Assembly: GCA_914767885.1 (NCBI GenBank)
Contig: CAJZBQ010000003.1
Location: 248,001-312,000 of the forward strand
Direction: 5' to 3'
Length of the DNA stretch: 64,000 nt
Origin: Blepharisma stoltei
Lineage: Eukaryota; Ciliophora; Heterotrichea; Heterotrichida; Blepharismidae
The position numbers were made by a program, and so were the translations under genes. Each line of letters opens with the position of its first letter. Within the stretch, counting starts at the first letter, position 1. This document shows positions 32,922 through 46,164 of this stretch, piece by piece. Under the pieces are notes generated by a model that ran no database searches, was not told the origin of the DNA, and saw only the letters and a program-made list of their open reading frames with translations.

Positions 32922-33917
32922 CTAAGTGAAACTTTTCTTTACAGTTTTCGTTCTTGGTGGAGTTACAGGCCTTCCTACATTAAGTCCTCCATAGTTGAAT
33001 TTCTGTTTTTTCTCTGAAGGCCTTAGAATTTGAAAGCTGCACATTAAACTGTCATCAACGCTCATTATGCCTCCAGCATTATCAAACTCTCCACAGTAAT
33101 TTGGAGCTGAGAATACTGTAACAAGTTGCCTTTGGGCAAAAAATTCATATCCGTCTTCTACAACTTGATGTGCTCTGCAAATCAGGTCTAAGTCATGTCT
33201 CCTCAAAAAATTTGATACAATATCAGCTCCAAATGTAAAAGAAACGCCTCTGTCATTTTCTCCCCACCCTTGCACATCCTTATCAGGATCACTTCATAAT
33301 AAATCGCATAATAGCCCAGTATCTGGGACATCAGTAGGCCGAATAATCCTTCTAATTTGATCGATAGAAGAAAGTTCAGGAGAAAGTCCTCCATGCATGC
33401 AAAGTATTTTGTCGTCAACAATTGCAGCGATTGGGAGACAATTAAAGCAGTCGATGAAGGTTTTTCATATTTTTATGTTGTATCGTCTTTTGCATTCATC
33501 ATAAAATCCATAAATACGATTGATACTCGCACATTCATGATTTCCTCTAAGTAAAAAAAAGTTTTCCGGGTATTTTATTTTATAAGCCAGAAGCAAACAT
33601 ATGGTTTCTAAACTCTGCTTCCCACGGTCTACATAATCTCCTAATAATAGGTAATTCGACTCTGGAGGGAACCCGCCTTGTTCAAAAAGCCGCAATAAAT
33701 CGTTATATTGTCCATGGATGTCTCCACAAATTCTCATCGGTGCAGATAGTTCCAGAAGAATCGACTGTGACATAAAGATTTCTCTTGATTTCATACAAAG
33801 ATTCCTAACTTCTTGCTCTGTCAAATTCACTTGTTTTCCAGGCCGAAAAGCTCGAACTTCAATAAGTCTGTCGATGATACTTTCTAAATCAAGATCAGGA
33901 GGGTTATTAGCTACCAT
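32922..33917 (-). CDS. PPP1C: Protein phosphatase 1 catalytic subunit
   Basis: Uninterrupted 331-aa PP1 with the metallophosphatase signatures GDIHGQY, GDYVDRG, RGNHE, and HGGLSPE, and the PP1 loop [14 protein letters not shown]. The tail keeps RPVTPPR, matching the CDK-phosphorylated TPPR site of animal PP1. Two Trp are TGA-encoded (KIWKTF and LLWSDP). No IES or intron despite flanking genes being heavily interrupted. Confidence 0.97.
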
Positions 33918-33937
33918 TTTAATATTTCAAATGAAAA

Positions 33938-36900
33938 TTATTTCAAACTATTAAAGGAAAGATTGGCTCTCTGAGGAGTCTTAGCGAAAATGCTTGGCAA
34001 GGCTTCTCCTATGCTGGACTTAGCCCTGCATACCAAGTCTTCGTGTTTGTCTACAAATTCTCCTTCTCCTATGTCAATAAGTTTGTCTCTTAGGCCAATG
34101 TTTTGCCCTTTAAGGTCTTTTACTTCTTCAAGTAAATCATAGTAGCGGTTTCTCCATATAGTAGCCATTGATTCTGGATCTTGGTCAATGCCCTCCATTT
34201 CTTCTTTTATCATGTTTAGCTGGTCATAGGCTTCTAATTTTAATTTGGTTTCACTTTTAAGTTTGAGTTTTAAGTCTTGGATTTTTCTATTATAAGCATT
34301 GTGGTGATGCAAATATTGCTTGCCTGCGTCAATTTCGCCTGATTTCATGACTTGAAGCTTTTTGTTTTGGATTTGAAATTGGTTCATAAGCTTGTAGTTA
34401 TCAACAAACTCTAGTCGTTGGTGAAGCTTCATTTTTTCTTCAAGCTCTGCTAGCCTTTTTCCTTTGTTTGCTTTGTATTGTTGAAGCTGCAAACGTTGGC
34501 TATTCATGTCTTCTATTTGGGTTTGAAGCTTGTCTGCGAGTTTTTCTGCAGCAGCTAATGCTTGCTGTGTATATGATAATTCCTGCTTTAACAAGGCTTC
34601 TCTTCTTTGTGACTCATTAAGTTGCTCCCACAAATATTGATTTGAGCTTAGCTGCTCCCTGAGATCTTGTATATGCTTTTCAAAATTCTGATTCATTCTC
34701 AGTCTTGCCCATTGATGCATAGTTCTCATTTTTCTAATAGTTTCCTGTAACAACACCAGCTCTTTTTTCCTTCTTTCCTTAGTACTTGTATCATTTTCTT
34801 CTATTACTTGATCAATTGCTTGAATTTTCACTTTACTTGTAGGTTTTGACTTAATTTCATTCAATGCTTCTGCCTTTTGACTGTCTATATCAGTTTTCAG
34901 CTCTACTGAAACTTCATCTCGATAGCTTTTAAAAGCTTGCTTAAGATCAGCAATCTCTCTATCCTTTTCTTGAATTTGTTGTCTGTACTCTGATAATACA
35001 ATTTCTCGTATTTGATGTTCAAGTAGCTTCATGTTGTTTTTGATTTCTTGAAGCTGCCTATGAGAAATGTCTAACTCGTATATTAGTTGGTTGCCTTTTT
35101 GAGATAATTGAGCATTTACAAGATTGTCCATGTTTGTATTCAAGTTATCGATATTTCGCTTAGCTAGCATGATTTCATTTTCTTTTTGCCGGAGCTGAGC
35201 TAATAGCTGTTGGTATTCTAAGCTGGTGGCTTCTTCTCTGGCACGGAACTCAGCTTCTGCATATCTTTGAAGTTGGTCTGCAAATCTTTTAGTAAGTTGG
35301 GTTAAGTCTTTGATAGAGAAAACCAAAGCTTTTCCACAAGTTGGCGCTTCAACAATTGTGCAACGGTTTCTCAAAGTGTTTAAATAATTGTGCAGAATCC
35401 CAATCTTTCTAGTAGAATCTGTATAATTATTGTCAATATTGCATGTAAAATCTTGTTTAACTCCATATTGGCCAGCTGCTTGAGAAGCTTCTGTTAGTGA
35501 GGTTACCTCTCCTTCAATGAATTTAATGGCAAATGAGCATATCAATGACTGAAAAGTATCTTTTAGCAGTTTTACTTCATTTTGAAGCTTTAGCAGCTCT
35601 CTATCTTCTCGAGACAAGCCTGAAGGAAGCTGAGTATCCTTCACCCATTCCAATGTATCTCTATACTGTGCTGATATTTTTTCATATACTACTGGGTCTG
35701 TCACAATGTCTTTATCTGTCCTCCACATAAATAGTGCGCATTTTAACCTTCAAGACTCAAGTTCTGGCTGCAAATAAGTAAGAGTGATTTCTAAAGATTT
35801 TAATGGAGCTTTAGATTTCATTAATTGCTTACTCCCCCCTCCGTGAGTGAACAAAAATTTTGTTCACTCACGGAGGGGGATTAATTTTTTTTTTAAAAAA
35901 ATTTATATAGAAATTTTTATAAAAAATATTTTTTTTCGAAATTTAAAAAAATCCTAATTCGCAAAAATCTGAAAGCAATATTAATTTAATTTATAAAATT
36001 TACGTTTTAAAAAGCAATTCGTTTAAAATTAAATAGAATTAGCTTTAGATTTCATTATACTAATTATCATTTATATATCAAAATTTTTTTTCCATAAAAG
36101 ATTTTTTCTATTAAAACAATTTTTGTTCACTCACAAAGGGTGGGTTTTTGGGCAAAAAATAGGATTTTTCTACTGGTTTTGTTCACTCACAGAGGGGGGG
36201 AGTTAGAGGATATATAAGAAGTTATACTCAGTGACATTGCAGTTGTAGTTGCCAGTGTGTGGTTTCTTTCTTCTGATGACACTTCTAATAGTCCTCATTC
36301 TAAATCCCACATATAAGCCCCTGATACCTGTCCTAAAAATGTATCTCTATTATCATTGTCTATATATACAATTCTTTCACAAGCATCAATTACATCACAG
36401 TCAGGGTTAGAAAACAGTGGAGCAACTTCTTTATTTTTCAATACAAAATTCTTCCTATTAAGTCTAAACAGCATTGTCATAAATTCGGACACTTGTATGG
36501 CGTCTTCTTTCTTTTCGTGCATTAATGAATGGTGGAGAGATTGGTAGAGGGCAGAAGCGAATACTTGAAAGACTTTTTTGGACTGCATCACACAGATTTT
36601 GGGCTTTTCACCTTTTGTGGCGACTAAAAACTGGGTAGCTAAGCCTTTTAAGCTCCCAAGTCCTCGTTTAATGTCCTCTTCTAATGAATATTTTGGAGAT
36701 TGAGCACTTAGCATATCATCTACAGCTTTATGTGAAATTTCTTCTTCTGATTTTTGTTCATCAATTTTCCAAAAATCATACCCTGCAATAGTAGTATCTT
36801 GTAAGTCCATCACTTCTTCACTGTTTTCTCCTAGCAAATATATGAAAAACTTAACTTGGAGTATTTGAACGCATGCTATAATGGTTTCTAACGCAGTCTT

Positions 36901-39900
36901 TACAGGTGATGGAAATCTCCAGTTATTTTTTGTTTGAAGCAGTGTCGTTTCTTTTTCTCTCGGAATCAGCCCTAAAGTCATATTTTTGATTTTTCCTGTA
37001 GACAAATCCAAAACTTCAGCAGAAGAAAACGGATTTCAGTCAGTCCACATATGTGAATCTTCTTCTTTGAACCCTTTCATAGCCAGAATTTCTTCAGTCG
37101 AAGGAATATGTTCAATATTCACAATTTCTCCGTCTTCTCCTACAAAAACTCTGGGTCTCAGCTCATCTTCAATACCTTCAAATTGTTCCTGGTAAACATT
37201 GCTTGGCACGATTTTCATCATCCTTCTGTACTCATGCAGGATTTTTATTATTTGGATTTTAATAGCATCATGATATACATCTCTCAGCACCTCTTTGCAA
37301 TACCCGTCTATAAGATTTGCCCTGACATTTCTAAGGACAAGTGGCAAATGGTCATTTTCGTCTAGAATTTGTTTGTATTTTTCAGCGATTCGTTTATAAG
37401 CGTTTTCAACTTTGACTCTGTGCCTCATTTTTCGGATTTTTATGTCTAAAAAGAATTTGCTGGCTTCCCCGGAAATTCGGGATTTAAGTCTTTGGATTTC
37501 TGCTTCTGCTTTTTCAGGTAAGAGGCCTTCGCCTCTTCTTCCCAGTACATTTGACCATATTGCTTTGGTTTTCTTTGGAATATAGCTGAAATCTCTTGCC
37601 AGCTCAATTTCTGCGATATTTTTAGTCCATTTGTCAAGAGCATTTTGGTTTGTTTGGATTGCTATCATAAGCAGATGCTTGTGCATAGTTTGGTATAAAG
37701 CTGCAGCTTTAATTTCGCAGATTCCGCATGGGAGCATTAAAGCTTTGAGAGCTTGAACACTTGCAAAATGCAAGTTAGCTTTAAGCTTAGGGTCAAATTC
37801 AAAAGCAGGTATTCAAAAATCAGTCCTTGAGCCTGGTCCATCGTCAACTTCAGCAATGTGCCTTAATCCTAAGTTCCATTCAGCAGAATCTAAGCTTGTG
37901 TTATCTTTTTTCATAGTGATGCACTGTTTTTTATAAAGCTCTTCTAGAATATTGGTTTCTTCAATAGCTTGCTCTAAAGATTTTCTATACCTTCATGCTT
38001 CCATCAAATTGCAACAAATTTGTAGTTCGCTTGGTATATTTAATTCAACATTTTTTTTATCAGTTGGGGTTTGATTTAAAACAGGTAAAAGTCTTCAATT
38101 CCCCGTTTTTACTTCAGCGCCAAGCTCTTTTGCACATTCCATCACTAGCTCTGCTTTATCAATCAAAACCCCTTCTTCAAACAAAACTAGTGACGTGCAT
38201 TGGCTATATTTTCAATCCTTCTGAGCAAATTCCCATGACGCTTGCTCTAAAGTGCTTAATGCTAATGGAGTTTCTGTTTCATAAATAGTGTATAACTCAT
38301 CAACACATCTTTGCATTGTAGGCAAAATTTGGCTAATTTTTGATAAAGCAGGGTTTATATCTAATACATCTTTTACATGGAAAAACATCCTCTGCTGCGT
38401 AAGGATGGACACCAATAAACGGTTATGTTCTTCTATAGCACTTATATGTGCCCAGTAGCTTTGAGTGAAATATGATGCTTTTAGATATAGCCTTGGTCGT
38501 AATGCCATTAAATTGATTACTTCTTGTGCAACTTTTAGCTGACTCCCCCCCCCCCCTCCGTGAGCGAACAAAACCATTAGAAAAATCGCCATTTTTTGAC
38601 CAAAAAACCCACCCTCCGTGAGTGAACAAAATTTTTTTAATAGAAAAAATTTTAATGGAAAAAAATTTTGATATATAAGTGATAATTAGTATAATGAAAT
38701 CTAGAGCTAATTCTGTTTAATTTTAAACAAATTGCGTTTTTAAAACATAAATTTTGCAAATTAAATTAATATTTGCTTCCCAATTTTTGCAAATTAGGAT
38801 TTTTTTTAAATTTCGAAAAAAAATATTTTTTTATAAAATTTATATATAAATTTTTTTTTTAAAAAAAAAAATTAACCCCCCTCCGTGAGCGAACAAAATT
38901 TTTTTGTTCGCTCACGGAGGGGGGGGGAGTGAGTTTCTTTTTCTATTGCATGCTCATATATTTCCATATAAGTCATAATGAGTTCTAGTTTTGCTTCTTG
39001 GAATTTACTTTCTAGATCAAGCAGCTCACCGACTAAAAAGTCTCTATCTATTGATGGATAATTGTTTCCTTCATCTTCGCACCAGCATTCGTATTGCAAA
39101 ATATAATAGCTTCCAAGCTTTATAAGCTCTTTTTCGATCTCTTTATAGTCATCGAGGATTACTGTGTATGCTACATACTCTCCTTGGTCGTCTTTTACAT
39201 AAATTTCGTTTTCTACATATTCGAATTGGTCTCTCCTGCCAAATAAAGAAGGCACTTTGTCAAAGATATTGTCGGAGTTTACAGTTTTAGGAGACGGCAC
39301 AGTTGGATTGTGTCCTGTATTATCTTTGACTAGAATATCAAGTTCTGCATCAGGCTTAAGCTGTTCTCTGCTCCCTAAATCAGAGATATCGAATGATAAT
39401 CTTCTTTGAATACTTCTATAAACATTTAGCATATCAATTGGCTCCATGTCAAATGACAGTGGATGTTTGACAGTGTGCATTTTATCGAAATACATTTGGC
39501 GAAATTTAACGGTTTTTTTTCGGTCAAATGTCTCACTGTCAAAAAGTTTCAACCAATTTTTGACCAAAAGTGCTTTTGGTTAATGCACATTATCAAAATG
39601 CACTATAATTGAATCTGCACCCTATCAATTAGCTTTTGTTTCAAATTTCGTGATTTCAGTAATTTTAACGTGTATAGTGCTTTTATGCACTGGGTTGGGA
39701 GCTCTATTAAGTCTTCTTCACCTGCCAAATTTGCAACAGTTCTTTCTCGCAGTAAAGAGCTGAAATATTTTTTCTTGAGGTCGTTATCAGTGATCCCGAT
39801 TTCAGTTTTCAACACACCTTTTTTGGAAGCTTTTTCTGCATAAGTTAAAGAAAACTCTTCAAGAACTTTGTTAATTGTAGGTAGATCTTGAACATCAAGA

Positions 39901-41746
39901 ATATTAAAAGCTGTTTCTAGCAGTTGGTCATTCCTTTCTAAATAAGCCAATTTCGCTTTTTGGCGACGATACCATATAGGAACTTCTGGAATTAGCTTTA
40001 TTAAATGAATCCAATCAGGCATCTTGGCTGATACAATTTTTATAGATTTAGACGCAATTGAAGAAGACCCGCCTTGCTCACTTAATGAATAAGCTTTACG
40101 AATAGCTGTTAGCCGATGGACTTTTAGATTTTTTAAATTTTCGTATCGTATACCTGCCTTTTCTTTTTCTTCTTCATTGTTATAAGGATACCAATCAAGC
40201 CTTTGTCTTTGCAGCTCAAAAAACTCAGGAAGCAAATGAGCTACTTGATATGATAAAGAATGGCCATCATCCAGCTGCAAATCCCCTACAAGGCCGAATT
40301 CTTTACTTACTCCCCCCCCCCCCTCCGTGAGCGAACAAAACCATTAGAAAAATCACCATTTTTTGACCAAAAACCCACCCTCCGTGAGCGAACAAAAATT
40401 TTTTTAATAGAAAAATTTTAATAGAAAAAAATTTTGATATATAAGTGATAATTAGTATAATGAAATCTAGAGCTAATTCTGTTTAATTTTAAACAAATTG
40501 CGTTTTAAAACATAAATTTTGCAAATTAAATTAATATTTGCTTCCCAATTTTTGCAAATTAGGATTTTTTTTTAAATTTCGAAAAAAATATTTTTTATAA
40601 AATTTATATATAAATTTTTTTTAAAAAAAAAAAATTAACCCCCCTCCGTGAGTGAACAAAATTTTTTTGTTCGCTCACGGAGGGGGGGGGGGGGGGAGTT
40701 AGATTATCTAATAGCCCTTGCAGCTGCTTTACATCTACAATTAGAGTTGGTGGGCTGTCAATTGTATCTATATTAGAATTCAATAAATCTTCATTTAAAT
40801 TTAAATGTTCCTCTGCAAATGTGCTATGGACCGCTTGTGCTCTTTTCATCATTTCTTTTTGTCGCTTTAAATTTCTTAAGTTTATATTGGTCACCATCCT
40901 GACCACAATTTTCTGTTTTCCAATTTCTTCGCTTCCTGTCAACAATTTCATCCTTTCTATGCTTTTCTTTTTTAAATTAGCCAATAACTCCATAGACCGC
41001 TTCCAAATTTCAGTCCTGTGGAACACCCATAGCCATTTTAGTCTCAAAAGATACCTTGTAATAATTCTTTCATCATGAAGTCTTTGAGAATTCACTGATA
41101 AAAAGTCTTTTATATCATCTCTAGAAATACTGCTATAAGAAATAGTTGGCTCTTCCAGGAATAAATTTGTCCCTTCATCTGTTTTAGGTGATGGCCGGTT
41201 TTCTGATCCTGGAAATTCTTCATCATATCTTAGCCTTTCATATTTTGAAATATAATCATTTACTAATAAATTAATTGACTGTAGTTTTTCGTTTACTTGG
41301 GAAATAGTCACTAGTGTAGGGAAATGCTGTGAGAAAAAGGCTCATTTAAGAAGAAATTTATACTTGTATTGCTGAAGGAAGAGGATTCGGCTGAAACTGA
41401 ATTCTGCTAAAGTTTCGCGGATTTCAGGTGGAGTATTTTTTAATTTTAGTGAAAAATAGTCAGATAGTAAAGTGTCTGGGTATAAAGGAATAGGTTTTGG
41501 GCTTGGGATTTCAGCGATTTTTTCTATTATTTCTTCTCTGAATCTTCGTTGGGCATCTGGGTGTTTTAAATAGATTGTTGATTGTTTCGAAGAATATACC
41601 AGCTTGTGGATTCGCTCTTTTATTCTTGGATCCATAGTAATACTATGACGATTCCTGATTTCTTTGTATAAAAGATAGACGTCTCGAAGTCTCCCTACAA
41701 GATTTCCAAGCTCTTCTTCGCCTTTAAAAATATGATCTTCTTCCAT
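33938..41746 (-). CDS. CCDC162: CCDC162-like giant coiled-coil protein
   Basis: About 2,217 codons after removal of three family 1 elements (35829-36202, 38540-38929, 40307-40698). Sequence reads continuously across each junction. Helical throughout; the middle part contains SAEWNLGLRHIAEVDDGPG and RTDFWIPAFEFDPKLK, and a conserved-looking WDLEWGLLEVSSEERNHTL; the C-terminal 600 residues are a long coiled coil. Layout resembles CCDC162, a ciliate/metazoan protein probably tied to cilia; the family name is from pattern memory. One frame break at 39568-39603 remains unexplained. Start ATG 41744-41746. Confidence 0.72.
35829..36202. mobile_element. Family 1 IES
   Basis: 374 bp with TTA borders (35829-35831, 36203-36205). 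Joins TSYISS to KQLMKSKAPL in frame. Confidence 0.92.
38540..38929. mobile_element. Family 1 IES with TGA borders
   Basis: 390 bp, TGA at 38540-38542 and 38930-38932. Keeping one copy joins AIEKET to QLKVAQEVI in frame. Reverse orientation (hairpin at right). Confidence 0.92.
39568..39603 (-). other. Unresolved frame break in the CCDC162-like gene
   Basis: The frame ends LIDRVQIQL-stop and resumes as ALLVKNWLKLFD; total coding length is off by 2 mod 3. A 16-nt intron-like GTGCATTAACCAAAAG is present but gives the wrong phase alone. A small IES or second intron is likely. Confidence 0.5.
40307..40698. mobile_element. Family 1 IES
   Basis: 392 bp with TTA borders (40307-40309, 40699-40701). 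Joins QGLLDNL to SKEFGLVGD in frame. Confidence 0.92.
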
Positions 41747-41871
41747 TTAATTTATGAATTATAATTTTCTCAATATTAAAGCTGCATGAATTCTTTAAAT
41801 AAAGGATTTTTAATACCTTTATTGATAATTTGGCTGTAGAATTAATATTTAACTATCAAAAAACGGCCAAA

Positions 41872-44193
41872 ATGCAACAAACCCACATTGTTTTGCAATT
41901 AAATATTTGTAAAATGGAAGCTAAAAAGCTTAAATCTCCCACTTCAAATTTAGATATCCATGTGTCTAGTACCCTTTTGGTCCCAGCCACAAATATATAC
42001 TGTGAAGCAAAAATTCAAACCTGCCCCAAACAAACTTGGTCTCCTCTAGGAGAGACTGAAGTAATCTACGACTCCCAAAGTCTCCAATGAATAACCCCTA
42101 TAAAAGCAATTTACAAGTTTCAGGCTCTTCAATACATTCGTTTTAATATTTTTCAAAAAGACAATGAAAATGACAAGAGGCATATTGGGCTTGCAACAGT
42201 GACCTTGGCAAAACTTGTCGGTTCTCCTCAGTTGGAATTTGAGCTTAAAAGCTTAGAAACTAACGAAGTTGTGGGATCAATTTCTTTATATGCTGAAGAA
42301 GAAATTTCATGTAAAGAAAAGGTTTTGCTAACTTTAAGAGGAGCTCATTTAGACGATTTGGACACTTTTAGTAAAAGTGACCCATTTTTAAAAATTTATA
42401 GAGAACACAGCGGAGATTGGATTTTAATTCATACGACTGAAGTTATTGATGACTGTCTAGATCCTCAATGGAACCCTATTATGCTTGAAATGAATGAATT
42501 ATGCAGAGGGGATTTAGAGACCATGATAAAATTCGAATGTTTTGATTTTGATAGCGAAACAGATTTCGAACTGATAGGAGTTGGGACTTGTAAAGCTGGA
42601 CAATTATTAGAAAAAGGGTTTAATTTTCCACTTATAAATCATGAGAAACAAAGAAAAAATAAAAAATATAGAGATTCTGGCGAAGTATTTGTGGAAGATG
42701 TCACTGTCACTCAAGCTGACACTTTTATCGATTATATCCGAGCCGGAATGAATTTAAACTTGACTTTTGCTATAGATTTTACTGCATCCAATCTTTTACC
42801 CTCTAATAATAACAGTTTACATTATATCAACCCAGATCCAAACTATAAAAATGAATACCAAAATGCAATAGAACTAATTGGAAAATGCTTTACTCCCCTC
42901 TCTCTGTGAGTGAACAAAACCATTAGAAAAATCGCTATTTTTTGCCCAAAAGCCCACCCTCCTGAGTGAACAAAAATTTTTTTAATTGAAAAATTTTTTT
43001 TATGGAAAAAAAATTTGATATATAAGTAATAATAATAATGAAATCTAGAGCAAATTCTGTTTAATTTTAAACGAATTGCTTTTTAAAAAATGAATTTTAT
43101 AAATTAAATTAATATTTGCTTTCCAATTTTTGTGAATTAGGATTTTTTTTAAATTTAGAAAAAAAAATATTTTTTTATAAAATTTATATATAAATTTTTT
43201 TAAAAAAAAAAAAAATAACCCCCCTCCGTGAGTAAAAAAAAAATTTTTTTGTTCACTCACGGAGGGGGTGGGGAGTTAAAAGAATATGACAGCGATAATA
43301 AATTAGCAGCATTTGGGTTTGGAGGAATACCATCATGGATAGGAATTACGAGTCACTGCTTTCCGCTTAATGAAAATGAGGCAAATCCATATGTTGAAGG
43401 ATATGAAGGCATTCTGGAAGCCTATAAGCAGAGTTTAAGCAAAATCACATTGGATGGGCCTACAGTATTTAATGAGGTTTTGCAGTCTGAGTTTAAAATA
43501 ATCAATGAGTCTGATGCAAAGACTTATCATATTCTAGTGATTATTACTGATGGAGACTATTCGGATATCAGGGAAACAACGAGAAGCATTGTAGAGGCAA
43601 GTGAAAAGCCATTGAGCATTATTATAGTTGGTGTTGGATGGGACTTTTTTGACAAACTTGTAGCGTTAGACTCTGATAGTGCTTTACTGAAAGATGACAG
43701 AGGAAGAAAAGCTGTAAGAGATATTGTGCAGTTTGTTCAATATAGACAATACAAAAATGAGCCTGAGCTGCTGGCGAAAGAAGTGTTAAAAGAAATTCCT
43801 AAATCTCCCTCCATTAGAGAAGCAAACCATTAAAAAAATCCTTATTTTTTTCCAAAGCCACCCTCAGTGTGAGCCAACAAAAAATTACTTTAATATAAAG
43901 ATTTTTTATGGAAAAAAATTAAATATAAGTAACATATAGTAATGAAATATCTAGCTAATTCTATTTAATTTTAAACAGCTTACATTTTAAAACATAAATA
44001 TTGCAAATGAAATTAATTTTTTTGTTCTCTATTTTAAACAATGGAATTTTTTTAATTTCTAAAAAAAAATTAACCCCTCACTCTATGAGTGAACAAAATT
44101 ATTTTGTTCGCTAACAGAGGTAGGAGTAAGCAAATAATGAAATATATGAAGCAGCATGGGGTTCAGCCCAGCAATCTCACATCTATCGTATAG
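41872..44193 (+). CDS. CPNE: Copine (C2-C2-vWA), two IESs
   Basis: About 535 aa after removing 386- and 327-bp IESs. Two C2 domains (residues ~1-125, ~140-260); the second keeps the calcium-loop motif SKSDPFLKI and an acidic loop DFDSETDF. The copine vWA domain follows: LTFAIDFTASN (MIDAS DxTxS), YDSDNKLAAFGFGG, GVEGYEGI-like helix, VIITDGDYSDI and IIIVGVGWDFF. C-terminus after the second IES reads PKQIMKYMKQHG. Copines are calcium-dependent phospholipid-binding proteins. The first junction leaves one extra T. The start is taken at ATG 41872. Confidence 0.92.
42890..43275. mobile_element. Family 1 IES in the copine vWA domain
   Basis: 386 bp; left border CTTTACTCCCC, right border GGGGAGTTAAAAG. 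Expected protein ELIGKC joined to LKEYDSD requires TGC-TTA-AAA, so one T beyond the normal rule must be lost. Confidence 0.88.
43800..44126. mobile_element. Degenerate family 1 IES near the copine 3' end
   Basis: 327 bp with TAA at 43800-43802 and 44127-44129. Ends have decayed (ATCTCCCTCC left; GAGGTAGGAG right) but the interior follows family 1. Keeping one TAA joins VLKEIPK to QIMKYMK in frame. Confidence 0.88.
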
Positions 44194-44354
44194 CTTTGAT
44201 AGCTAATCTTAGTATTAAATAGATTAAATATCTACTTGCAATTTCAATTTTAAGATCTAATATTAGCTCTTTTCATAAGAGATTTTAATAGGAATTCTAA
44301 AGAGATAAAATTAAAAATTTTTCTAATAGCTGTGATTATCTTATACTCTAGTAT

Positions 44355-45617
44355 TTAGTCTGTTTTATGTGGATATGGTGTTAGTTTTTTTACTGCTAGG
44401 AAGGTTCTACTTAAAAGGTAAAGATGGAACATGTGAAGAAAATATGAAAAAGTTGGGTGAGGTGGATAAGCTATAAAAACACTTTCAATCCCTATAAAGC
44501 AAGCTAATTTCACATGAGTTTTAGTACCAAGGCAGACAAAGAATGGAAGAGAATAAAAGTACCATGAATAAAACTGGTAATGTAGAGATCTTGCAAAAGT
44601 AATTCCAATTAAATTGATCGTAAATAATGTGAACACAATCGCTATATAAAAATTACTAAAAGAGTCCAAAGTTTTATTTTGATTTTTAGGAGAAATAAAT
44701 TCTTTAACAGAAGATGGAAGATTGAGGGACTGGAGTCTTTCTTTGATAGTATTTCCATCAGAAGCTTTAGAAATCAAAAACCATATAAGACATCCAACAT
44801 GTGATACTAAAAGCAATAAATGGAATTTTGATGACAAAAATATATCAAGAGGAAGAAATTGCATATTTACAGACCATTTCATTTCGAATTTTCTTCCAAA
44901 ATCAAAAGCTCTTACCAGATATCCAGAAGGGTTTACACTCAAGAACGGTATAGCTATAATAATCTGAAAAACGATTATATAAAGCAAAGCTAGAACCATT
45001 AGTCGATAATTTTTAGACCAATTCAATAGTAAAAGAACTCCAGGCAGATATAAAAGAATATTCATCTTTACTGAAAGTGCAATAGAATAGACAATTATTG
45101 CTAGTGCCCACTTATTCTTAATCATTAACCAAATGCTTAAATGCATAAAAGTTATAGCTATTGGATCATTGAATAATCTTAATAGGAAAATCGAATGGAC
45201 TCTATATGATAAGCAGCATAAAACCATAGCAAGGATTCCAGTGTGGTTTTTAATTCTTTTGTAAATGTTTAGCACAGTAAATAAATTCAATAAATAGAGT
45301 CCTAGAAATATTTGCTGGCCAAGCTAAATGTTGTTTACTTTTATGTTTTTACCTAAATCTGTGATGTAATAAAGCGCTGAATAAATATAAACAAAGCCTG
45401 CAGGATATACTAATGGTCCGGTGTCTCCTTTTAAGTTAAGATAGTTTCAGTCTCCTTTAAGAAATCCTTCAACTTCTTGCATATAAGCAATTCAATCAAT
45501 TTCTGTATATGATCTTTTTTCTATTATGATAATTCCAACTATAAGCTCTACGAGTAGAAGGCCAAGAATATCTGCACGTGGTCTTAAAATCCTAACAATT
45601 GTCCCAAAGCTACTCAT
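44355..45617 (-). CDS. ALG3: ALG3 alpha-1,3-mannosyltransferase
   Basis: 415 aa with one 15-nt intron (45324-45338). A polytopic ER membrane enzyme adding mannose from dolichol-P-mannose to the Man5GlcNAc2 lipid-linked oligosaccharide. Visible motifs: ITEIDW-type lumenal loop as [67 protein letters not shown] and [19 protein letters not shown], all typical of ALG3. About ten hydrophobic segments. Start ATG 45615-45617; it diverges from the small gene at 45722 across about 105 bp. Confidence 0.95.
45324..45338 (-). other. 15-nt intron in ALG3
   Basis: GTAAACAACATTTAG on the minus strand; splicing joins DLGKNIK to LGQQIFLG. Confidence 0.87.
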
Positions 45618-45721
45618 AATTATAAATATAATGATAAAGAAAATATGCTAGAATATGGATGAAATTTTTGTGACTAAATATTTGATAAAAATCATATAAA
45701 ATACTTTATATTTTTTAAGAT

Positions 45722-46054
45722 ATGGATAGAAGTGATTCCTTTGATGATTTAGTGAGCTGCTTATGGTATTGGCAAAGTATAGTATGGAGTGGAGAGTTTA
45801 AAGAGACTGATCTACCGATATTGGCAAGGCAGGCTCAGCAATTTCCAGATGGAAAAGTAAATGGGAGCACTCTTGATATGGTCAAAGCTATTCAAGAAGG
45901 CTGTAATTATCGAGTCTCAAGGACTATGGAAGGCTGATTTGTAGATTTTGCAAACCTTATAGAAAGAAAATGACCAGAGCTGGAGCAAGATAAAAAAACT
46001 GTCTCATTTATAGATGGGATCTTATTAGGTATGATCCGTAAACTAGTCTATTAA
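45722..46054 (+). CDS. Small unrecognised protein, 110 aa
   Basis: Single frame from ATG 45722 to TAA 46052-46054 with TGA read as Trp in GWFVDF and RKWPEL. Trp- and acidic-residue-rich N-terminus (SCLWYWQSIVWSGEF) and a C-terminal helix. No signal peptide or domain recognised. It lies between ALG3 (divergent) and UTP23 (same strand, 110 bp downstream). Confidence 0.65.
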
Positions 46055-46164
46055 GCCATCAACATTCTGAAAAGATAGGAATAGTGCTTATTGAGAATTT
46101 TAAATATAAAAAAGAATATTAAAGATTGTGTATAATTAATATTAATTAAATTATGATATAATAA

